A DNA stretch of 22,436 nucleotides from VBCK01 sp035939615 (GTDB taxonomy: Bacteria > Pseudomonadota > Gammaproteobacteria > Burkholderiales > Burkholderiaceae_F), in NCBI GenBank assembly GCA_035939615.1, contig DASZFP010000135.1, positions 1-22,436 of the forward strand, given 5' to 3'. The translations under genes were made by a program, and so were the position numbers. This document shows positions 16,401-22,436 of this stretch, one piece after another. The notes below the pieces were generated by a model. The model was not told the DNA's origin. It saw only the letters and a list, made by a program, of their open reading frames with translations, and ran no database searches. Positions within the stretch are counted from its first letter, which is position 1, and every line of letters begins with the position of its first letter.

Positions 16401-16723
16401 ACGTGCACGACGTAGCTGCCGTCCGCGCGCGTCTCCAGGTCGAAGTGCAACTGGGTCAAGGCCGGGTTGAATTCCAGATTGGCCTGGCGGAATGCCGATT
16501 GCGGCGCCAATCGCACCTGAAGCGTGGCCGCCTCGTCCTGGCCAACCGAGGGCACCTCGACGTCAGCCCGCAGCGGCTGTCCGAGCGCCGATTGAACGTT
16601 CAGTCGGCCCAGCCCAGCGGCGTGCGCCCCCACGACTGTGACCGCGAGGCCCAGGTTGATGGCGAAAAAAGCGCCGGCGCGTACTAGCCGATGTGGCGCG
16701 GTTCGAAATTTGTCCGACGGCAC
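13469..16723 (-). CDS. fimV: FimV-family LysM/TPR polar scaffold protein
   Basis: In Pseudomonas, FimV is an inner-membrane protein that binds peptidoglycan and organises type IV pili at the pole. The 1084-residue product has a signal peptide (about 1-35, ending VGAHA) and a FimV N-terminal domain (36-145, LGRLNVQSALGQPLRADVEV). A Pro/Ala-rich linker follows, then a LysM domain (about 261-316, YKVKPGDTLGQIA), an Ala/Lys/Glu coiled coil (402-540), a membrane helix (585-606) and a TPR-like cytoplasmic part (667-737, ADVYIAYGREEQAEEILKEAL). A long acidic linker leads to the conserved C-terminal domain (last 50 residues, ATKLDLARGYIDLGVKDGARELL). GTG 16723 has GAGGGGG upstream and starts the signal peptide; GTG 16777 is possible but lies upstream of the candidate -10 box. 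Confidence 0.92.
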   Translation of the reverse strand: MPSDKFRTAPHRLVRAGAFFAINLGLAVTVVGAHAAGLGRLNVQSALGQPLRADVEVPSVGQDEAATLQVRLAPQSAFRQANLEFNPALTQLHFDLETRADGSYVVHVTSAQPVNEPFLDLLLELTWSTGRVLREYTVLLDPPALKTAPEIVSPVVAQTQPAAPPPASPAEAAPAPMTPPAAAAAPQAQAAPPPAPEPAPPPVAAAPPPPPAAAPPPPPAAAAQPPPAAPPAQAAAPKAAPQRGRAKPAPAEAPPPAAAATSYKVKPGDTLGQIANANKSASVSLDQMLVALLKANPNAFIKNNMNLVLAGATIAIPQDTEARGVDPNDAHREVVAQSADFAAYRSRLAQVAAAAPPPPAAPTKAAVQGKVTAKVEEKGAPPKSGDQLKIAKAEAAATAATQAADEAQMRQRMLKEEQTRADALKKTNEKLAKELEVVSRAAALAQEQAKTKADAAQLKAEAAAAKAKAEADAARAKADAIAAKAKAEADAASAKARAEADAARAKVEAAAAAAAAKARIIEAEQAARARAEADKLAASKKAEPAPVAAPPPATVAKVEPPKAEAPKAAAAPAGGGESLVDQLTSAPVLGTLGVVLVVALWGINFYRKKKVERSDQFKSTVDGMRANSLFGATGGQSVDTGATSTFNSSFIPAASQLDSNEVDPVAEADVYIAYGREEQAEEILKEALRLQPDRVGVRVKLLEIYSRRGDKAAFTTLAQDLHDRSGGAGEEWDRAVKLGRSLDPSNPLYSGGGPAGADLGHGPTTDLRVAVPGSDSYSTVGSSLPPQVDSTSTQPLITDFQSGRATNQPSAASVLGLSGGTRQGADSRLGDTKLPVDSQVAPATRGLAPGSTDMPRMSSSAPTLPIDEPAKPLSGIDFGALDFDLGPTKAGADGSATVLMPVPEEHQASPAKTVPQQEVPTVPSIELMFEPTTPTARRTTGAATATGSVPMPEIDLNLPTMSPSTRPTSPSSLEEALSRPTLLGAVGALPDEHASRLTSNTDQATVPLIDFDLSGTESTLSGRRTETQAGTPLASQMATKLDLARGYIDLGVKDGARELLEEVMRDGTREQRQQAVELIKMVEA
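15143..15352 (-). repeat. 33-base degenerate repeats encoding the FimV coiled coil
   Basis: The segment encodes imperfect 11-residue units of the type AKAKAEADAAR, interrupted by a shorter unit and ending in an eight-alanine run. The DNA repeats GCCTTGGCC-like blocks. It resembles the TolA-type long helix and probably acts as a periplasmic spacer. Confidence 0.7.
16061..16114 (-). repeat. 24-base tandem repeat in the FimV Pro/Ala linker
   Basis: AGCAGCCGGTGG-type units repeat with a 24-base period, two near-identical copies and a partial third, encoding PPPPPAAA twice. Frame is kept, so slippage changes linker length without breaking fimV. Confidence 0.7.
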
Positions 16724-16760
16724 GGGTGCCCCCTCAACATCGGGAAATGCAGGGTTTTCG

Positions 16761-16789
16761 AAAATAACATCAGACACTTACGCGCGCAA
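16761..16789 (-). promoter_or_regulatory. Candidate fimV promoter (extended -10)
   Basis: On the minus strand TTGCGC (16789-16784) is separated by 17 bases from TATTTT (16766-16761), preceded by TG one base earlier as in extended -10 promoters. Transcription would begin near 16754, about 30 bases before the GTG at 16723. The local AT-richness stands out from the surroundings. Box matches are moderate (3 and 4 of 6). Confidence 0.4.
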
Positions 16790-16796
16790 GTTTAGA

Positions 16797-16823
16797 ACTA
16801 CCCGCAACATGTGGTTCGGGAGT
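16797..16823 (-). other. Bulged hairpin between asd and fimV
   Basis: On the minus strand ACT-CCCG-AAC pairs with GTT-CGGG-AGT around a CACAT loop, with two single-base bulges. It lies 50 bases after the asd stop and just upstream of the candidate fimV promoter. No T-tract follows, so it is at best a weak terminator or an operator. Confidence 0.25.
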
Positions 16824-16873
16824 ATGAAACTGTCCCCGCCACCCGTTTGGCTGATCTGGCCGACGCATGCCGG

Positions 16874-17997
16874 TCAATCCAGCCGATCAAGCGCGATCCG
16901 TAGCATACGTCGCAATGGCTCGGCTGCGCCCCACAACAGTTGATCGCCCACCGTGAAGGCCGACAGGTATTGCCCGCCCATCGCCAGCTTGCGGACCCGG
17001 CCGATCGGGATCTGCAGCCGCCCGCTGACGGTGGCCGGAGCGAGCGAACCGATGGTGTCGTCGCGCCGGTTCGGCACCAGCTCGACCCAGCGGTTGGCCC
17101 CGGCGATCAGGGCCTCGACCTCGGCCAGGGGCACGTCCCGGGACAGCTTGATGGTCAATGCCTGGCTGTGGCAGCGCATGGACCCCACCCGAACGCAGAT
17201 GCTCTCGACGATCAGGGAACCCGGCTGCCCCATCGGGGCTCGTCCCAGGATCTTGTTGGCCTCGGCGCCGGCCTTCCATTCCTCCCGGCTGACGCCCTGT
17301 CCCAGATCCCGGTCGACCCAGGCGATCACGTTGCCCGCCAGTGCCGTTCCGAACTGCTCCTGAGGCAGTTTATCGGAGCGAAGCGCCTGGCTGACCGAAC
17401 GGTCGATGTCCAGGATCGCCGAATGCGGATCGGCCAGCCGGTCGCGCACGGCGTCGAACACGAAGCCCATCTGCTGCAGCAGCTCGCGCATGTGCTGGGC
17501 CCCGCCTCCGGAAGCGGCCTGGTAGGTCATTGCGCTCACCCACTCGACCAGACCGGCTTTCAGCAGCCCGTCGATCGCCAGCAGCATCAGGCTGACGGTG
17601 CAGTTGCCGCCGATGAAATCGCGCACGCCGCGCTGCAGGCCGGCCCGGATCACGTTCAGGTTGACCGGATCGAGCACGATGATCGCCTCGTCGCTCATCC
17701 GCAGCGATGAGGCTGCATCGATCCAGTATCCCTTCCACCCCGACGCGCGCAGCCTGGGATGGACCGCGCTGGTGTAGTCGCCGCCCTGGCAGGAGACGAT
17801 CGCATCGCAGTCGCCCAGTGCCGCCAGGTCGTGGGCATCGTGCAGCCGGGGCTCCCCGCCGGTCACGGCAGGAGCCGCGGCCCCGTGGCTGGAGGTGCTG
17901 AAGAAGCGCGACTTGAAAAGGTCGAAATCACGCTCGCTCGCCATCCGCTCCATCAGGACCGAGCCGACCATGCCCCGCCATCCGACCAGGCCGACTT

Positions 17998-18001
<4 letters not shown>
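16874..18001 (-). CDS. asd: Aspartate-semialdehyde dehydrogenase
   Basis: Reduces aspartyl phosphate to aspartate semialdehyde, the branch point to lysine, diaminopimelate, methionine and threonine. The 375-residue product starts MKVGLVGWRGMVGSVL, the NADP-binding loop of the Gram-negative type. It has the catalytic Cys134 in FIGGNCTVSLML, then TYQAASGGGAQHM and SMRCHSQALTIKL. Length fits the enterobacterial-type enzyme (367). The start is GTG, overlapping the leuB stop as GTGA, with GAGGG 7-8 bases upstream. It is the last gene of the leuC-asd run; fimV follows after 150 bases with its own promoter candidate. Confidence 0.96.
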
Positions 18002-19088
<1,087 letters not shown>

Positions 19089-19092
<4 letters not shown>

Positions 19093-19754
19093 CGTCCGCT
19101 CCGGGCGGGCGCGCGCACGCAAGCCAGCCAGGGCATCTGCGCCAGCCGCTGCTGCTCGAAGGCGCGGATGATCTGCGCATGGCGCAGCGTCAGCGCGATG
19201 TCGTCCCACCCGTTCAGAAGACTCTGGCGGCGGAACTCGTCGATCTGGAAGGCCAGCGCTTCGCCGGAGGGCGTCGTGACGCACTGCGCGCTCAGGTCGA
19301 CGCTGAGCCGATAGCCGGGCTGGGCCTGTTCCTCGGCAAACAGGCGTTCGACGACCGGTTCGGGCAACCCCACCGGCAGCAAGCCGTTTTTCAGGCAGTT
19401 GCCCTCGAAGATCTCGGCGAAACTGGGCGCGATCACCACCCGGAAGCCGAACTCGAGCAATGCCCAGGGGGCGTGCTCGCGGCTGGATCCGCAGCCGAAA
19501 TTGCGCCGGGCCAGCAGGATCGATGCGCAATGGTAGCGCGGCAGGTTCAGTACGAATTCCGGATTGGGCCGGCGCGTGGCCACATCCTGGCCGGGCTCGC
19601 CATGGTCCAGGTAGCGCCACTCGTCGAACAGGTTGGCCCCGAAGCCGGTGCGCCGGATCGATTTGAGGAACTGCTTGGGAATGATCTGGTCGGTGTCGAC
19701 GTTGGCCCGATTCAGCGGAACCACCAGGCCGACGTGACGCGTGAAGGCCTGCAT
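19089..19754 (-). CDS. leuD: 3-isopropylmalate dehydratase small subunit
   Basis: The small subunit, aconitase swivel domain, of isopropylmalate isomerase; it works with LeuC. The 221-residue product has NRANVDTDQIIPKQFLKSI, LFDEWRYLD and FGCGSSREHAPWAL (86-99). It also has IAPSFAEIFEGNCLKNGLLP. It is about 20 residues longer than the E. coli protein, with the extra part at the C terminus (AQMPWLACVRAPARSGR). The ATG overlaps the leuC stop as TGATG and the stop overlaps the leuB GTG, so it is coupled on both sides. The 753-residue open frame is mostly leuC shadow. Confidence 0.96.
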
Positions 19755-21178
19755 CAGAGCAGCCCGCGCACGTCGACGAAGCGCCCGGCCAGCGCCGCGG
19801 CGGCTGCCATGGCCGGACTGACCAGGTGGGTGCGCCCGCCGGCGCCCTGCCGGCCTTCGAAGTTGCGGTTCGAGGTGGACGCGCAGCGCTCGCCGGGTCC
19901 GAGCCGGTCCTCGTTCATCCCCAGGCACATCGAGCAGCCCGGCTGGCGCCACTCGAACCCGGCCTCCAGGAAGACGCGATCGAGCCCTTCGGCCTGCGCC
20001 TGTGCCTTCACCAGGCCCGATCCGGGCACAACCAGCGCCTGCCGCACCGAGGAGGCCACGCGGCGGCCCCGCACGATGCTGGCCGCTTCGCGCAGATCCT
20101 CGATCCGCGAGTTGGTGCACGAGCCGATGAATACCTTGTCGATCCGGATATCGGTCAACGGCACCCCGGGCGTCAATCCCATGTATTGAAGCGCCCGCTC
20201 GATGCCGGCACGCCGGACCGCGTCGCGCTCGCGCGCCGGATCCGGCACGGCCCCACCGATCGAACAGACCATCTCGGGCGAGGTGCCCCAGGTCACCTGC
20301 GGCTCCACCCGGCTGGCATCGATCCGGACCACCCGGTCGAAGTGGGCGTCCGGATCGGAGCGCAGCGTGCGCCAGTGCGCCGCCGCCGCCTCCCACTGCG
20401 CGCCGGTCGGGGCGAACAGGCGGCCGCGCACGTATTCGATGGTGCGCTCGTCCACGGCCACCATGCCGGCGCGCGCTCCGGCTTCGATCGACATGTTGCA
20501 CAACGTCATGCGCGCCTCCAGCGACAGGTTGCGCACCGTGCTGCCGTCGAACTCGATCACGAAGCCGGTGGCGCCTGCCGTGCCGATGCGGCCGATCAGA
20601 TCGAGTATCAGGTCCTTGGCGCTCACGCCTGCGCACAGCGTCCCGTCGATCTGCACCAGCAGGTTCTGCGCCTTGCGCGTGAGCAGCGTCTGCGTGGCCA
20701 GCACGTGCTCGACCTCGGAAGTTCCGATGCCGAACGCCAGCGCCCCCAGCGCTCCATGCGTGTCGGTGTGTGAATCGCCGCACACCACGGTCATGCCGGG
20801 CAGGGTCGCGCCCAGCTCGGGACCGATCACGTGCACGATGCCCTGCTGCGGGTCCCGGAACGGAAAATAAGCGGCCGCCCCGAAGCGCAGGATGTTGGCG
20901 TCCAGCGTGGCGATCTGCTCGCGCGAGACCGCATCGGCGATGCCTTCGAGCCCGTGTTCCCAGCCACGCGTGGGCGTGTTGTGATCGGCGGTGGCCACGA
21001 TCGAGGAGGTGCGCCAGGGCTGCCTCCCCGCCAGGCGCAGGCTCTCGTACGCCTGGGGACTGGTCACCTCGTGAACCAGGTGCCGGTCGATGTAGAGCAG
21101 CGCTGTGCCGTCCGGCTCGACGTGTACGACGTGCTCGTCCCACAGTTTGTCGTAAAGCGTACGTGGGGCGGCATGCAC
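19754..21178 (-). CDS. leuC: 3-isopropylmalate dehydratase large subunit
   Basis: The iron-sulfur subunit of isopropylmalate isomerase. In the 474-residue product the three [4Fe-4S] ligands are Cys354 (GSCTNSRIEDL), Cys415 and Cys418 (GCSMCLGMN). Other signature stretches are ATADHNTPT, CGDSHTDTHGALGALAFGIGTSEVEHVLATQ and SNRNFEGRQGAGGRTHLVSP. The start is GTG at 21178, giving the usual RTLYDKLWDEHVV N terminus. The gap to aroC is 30 bases, leaving no room for a leucine leader peptide. A TATAAT spans the aroC stop. Confidence 0.97.
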   Translation of the reverse strand: MHAAPRTLYDKLWDEHVVHVEPDGTALLYIDRHLVHEVTSPQAYESLRLAGRQPWRTSSIVATADHNTPTRGWEHGLEGIADAVSREQIATLDANILRFGAAAYFPFRDPQQGIVHVIGPELGATLPGMTVVCGDSHTDTHGALGALAFGIGTSEVEHVLATQTLLTRKAQNLLVQIDGTLCAGVSAKDLILDLIGRIGTAGATGFVIEFDGSTVRNLSLEARMTLCNMSIEAGARAGMVAVDERTIEYVRGRLFAPTGAQWEAAAAHWRTLRSDPDAHFDRVVRIDASRVEPQVTWGTSPEMVCSIGGAVPDPARERDAVRRAGIERALQYMGLTPGVPLTDIRIDKVFIGSCTNSRIEDLREAASIVRGRRVASSVRQALVVPGSGLVKAQAQAEGLDRVFLEAGFEWRQPGCSMCLGMNEDRLGPGERCASTSNRNFEGRQGAGGRTHLVSPAMAAAAALAGRFVDVRGLL

Positions 21179-21207
21179 GTGCGAATCCCGGCGCGAAGTT
21201 CTCCCGG

Positions 21208-21213
21208 ATTATA
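21208..21213 (-). promoter_or_regulatory. Candidate -10 box of leuC over the aroC stop
   Basis: The minus strand reads TATAAT, a perfect -10 consensus, and its TAA is the aroC stop codon. No good -35 box lies 16-18 bases upstream (best match 3 of 6). If used, transcription would begin near 21201 with a leader of about 23 bases before the leuC GTG. Confidence 0.3.
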
Positions 21214-22315
21214 TGTCGGGCAGAGCCGCCGGCAGGGGCGCCAGCTCGTGCCGCACATCGGCGTTCTGCGCCCGCTGCAGCAGCGCCTGGTCCATCAGCA
21301 CCAGGGCCAGCATTGCCTCCGCGATCGGGGTGGCCCGGATGCCCACGCACGGATCGTGCCGCCCCTGGGTGGCGACGATCACGGAGCGATAGCTGCGATC
21401 GACGGACCGACGCGGCAGCCGGATGCTAGAGGTCGGTTTCAACGCGATGCGCACCTCGATGTCCTGGCCGGTCGATATGCCGCCCAGCACGCCGCCGGCA
21501 TGGTTGGACGCGAAGCCGTCGGGCGTGAGCTCGTCGCCGTGCTGGCTGCCGCGCTGGGTGGCCGCAGCGAAACCGGCGCCGATCTCCACCCCCTTGACCG
21601 CGTTGATGCCCATCATGGCGTAGGCGATCCGCGCGTCGAGCTTGTCGTACAGGGGACTGCCCAGTCCGGCCGGAACCTGCGAAGCCACCACCCGGATCAC
21701 CGCGCCGCACGAATCGCCGCTGCGCCGCAGCTCGTCCAGCCGGGCCTCCAGCTCGGCAACGCTGTTCAGGCTGGCCGCGAAGAACGGATTGGCGTCGACC
21801 ATGTCCCACGACTCGAACGGCACGGCGAGCTCGCCCAGCTGCTGCAGGTGCCCCCGGATGCGGGTGCCGAAGGTCAGCCCAAGCCATTTGCGGGCGATGG
21901 CGCCGGCTGCGACCATCGGCGCGGTCAGCCGGGCCGAAGCGCGGCCGCCGCCGCGCGGATCGCGTATTCCGTATTTGCGCCAATAGGTGTAGTCGGCGTG
22001 GCCCGGCCGGAAGGTCTGGGCCAGCTCCGCGTAGTCGCTGCTCCTGGCGTCCTCGTTGCGGATCAGCAGCGCGATCGGGGTGCCGGTCGTGCACCCCTCG
22101 TGCACGCCGGAAAGAATCTCGGCCCGGTCCGATTCGCGCCGCTGGGTGACGTGGCGCGAGGTGCCGGGTTTGCGCCGGTCAAGGTCCGGCTGCAGGTCGG
22201 CATCGGACAGCGGCAGCCCCGGAGGGCAGCCGTCGACGATGCAACCGATCGCCGGTCCGTGCGACTCGCCGAAATTGGTCACACACAAGATCTGGCCGAA
22301 GGTTGAGCCGGACAT
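21209..22315 (-). CDS. aroC: Chorismate synthase
   Basis: Converts 5-enolpyruvylshikimate 3-phosphate to chorismate with reduced FMN, the last shared step of aromatic synthesis. The 368-residue product has FGESHGPAIGCIVDGCPPG, RRKPGTSRHVTQRRESD, DPRGGGRASARLTAP and NHAGGVLGGISTGQDIEV. The C-terminal signature RHDPCVGIRATPIAEAM is also present. The ATG at 22315 gives the family N terminus MSGSTFGQ. Length is close to E. coli (361). Supplying chorismate, it is logically linked to the trp genes downstream in the window. Upstream is the structured repeat copy B. Confidence 0.97.
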   Translation of the reverse strand: MSGSTFGQILCVTNFGESHGPAIGCIVDGCPPGLPLSDADLQPDLDRRKPGTSRHVTQRRESDRAEILSGVHEGCTTGTPIALLIRNEDARSSDYAELAQTFRPGHADYTYWRKYGIRDPRGGGRASARLTAPMVAAGAIARKWLGLTFGTRIRGHLQQLGELAVPFESWDMVDANPFFAASLNSVAELEARLDELRRSGDSCGAVIRVVASQVPAGLGSPLYDKLDARIAYAMMGINAVKGVEIGAGFAAATQRGSQHGDELTPDGFASNHAGGVLGGISTGQDIEVRIALKPTSSIRLPRRSVDRSYRSVIVATQGRHDPCVGIRATPIAEAMLALVLMDQALLQRAQNADVRHELAPLPAALPDI

Positions 22316-22436
22316 GTCCCAAGCTTACCGGCAGGCCGCAGCATCCGGCCAGCCCGCCCTCTTCCGGCCGTAGGCCGGAAGAGGCTGGAGGAAGAGAACG
22401 AGGGGGCTCGGCTGGCCCCCTCGTGCTCCCCCAGCC
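22316..22436. other. aroC upstream region
   Basis: These 121 bases hold repeat copy B and no reading frame. I see no strong -10/-35 pair, so aroC may be transcribed from a promoter beyond the window. Confidence 0.45.
22347..22423. repeat. Structured intergenic repeat, copy B
   Basis: A perfect 12-base-pair hairpin (22358-22369 with 22373-22384, loop GTA) is followed by the same 22-base segment as copy A (22387-22408) and GGCTGGCC. Here GGCCAGCC at 22347-22354 and GGCTGGCC at 22410-22417 form 8-base terminal inverted repeats enclosing the element. A second stem, CGAGGGGGC/GCCCCCTCG (22399-22407 with 22415-22423), overlaps the right end and would compete with the outer pairing. It may extend past the window edge. 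Confidence 0.75.

Noticed and set aside
19755..21350. Large N-terminal extension of leuD in an open frame of 753 codons
   Set aside because: It is leuC and aroC out of frame. The TGATG junction and the conserved LeuD N terminus fix the start at 19754.
20831..22306. 491-codon plus-strand open frame opposite aroC and leuC
   Set aside because: No domain or plausible start context; aroC and leuC are both intact on the minus strand.

Overview
The window is a GC-rich stretch of bacterial chromosome, most likely from a betaproteobacterium of the order Burkholderiales. The evidence is the gene order leuC-leuD-leuB-asd-fimV-truA-trpF-trpB-trpA-accD-folC-dedD(SPOR)-cvpA-purF-metZ, a conserved housekeeping block in that order, together with high GC in third codon positions and frequent GTG starts. 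Every protein gene I can support lies on the minus strand, so transcription runs from high to low coordinates. I see no tRNA, rRNA, CRISPR array, insertion sequence, integrase or phage gene.

Layout in the direction of transcription. (1) 22436-22316: a structured intergenic repeat and the aroC leader. (2) 22315-16874: aroC (chorismate synthase), leuC, leuD and leuB (isopropylmalate isomerase and dehydrogenase), then asd (aspartate-semialdehyde dehydrogenase). leuC/leuD, leuD/leuB and leuB/asd are joined by start/stop overlaps (TGATG, GTGA, GTGA). (3) 16723-13469: fimV, a large LysM/coiled-coil/TPR cell-pole scaffold protein with its own candidate promoter. (4) 13468-13333: a second copy of the structured repeat. 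(5) 13332-3627: truA, trpF, trpB, trpA, accD, folC, dedD-like SPOR gene, cvpA, purF and metZ, a nearly gapless run with several coupled junctions. A candidate intrinsic terminator follows metZ. (6) 3368-3081: a 95-residue protein I do not recognise. (7) 2948-39: a complete three-gene TRAP transporter (dctP, dctQ, dctM) with its own candidate promoter, then an imperfect hairpin at the window edge.

Functionally the block is anabolic: aromatic amino acids (aroC, trpF, trpB, trpA), leucine (leuCDB), the aspartate family and methionine (asd, metZ), fatty acids (accD), folate (folC) and purines (purF). Embedded among these are genes for tRNA modification (truA) and cell-envelope or polarity functions (fimV, SPOR gene, cvpA). 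The TRAP system is separate and its substrate cannot be read from sequence.

I found no evidence of a novel defence, mobile or biosynthetic system. The most notable unexplained signal is the two-copy hairpin repeat at about 13361-13422 and 22357-22417. Its stem is preserved by a compensatory base-pair change, and a 22-base flank is identical between copies. Next come the unrecognised 95-residue protein, a cysteine-bearing C-terminal tail on TrpB, and a 9-base direct repeat around a possible dctP promoter.
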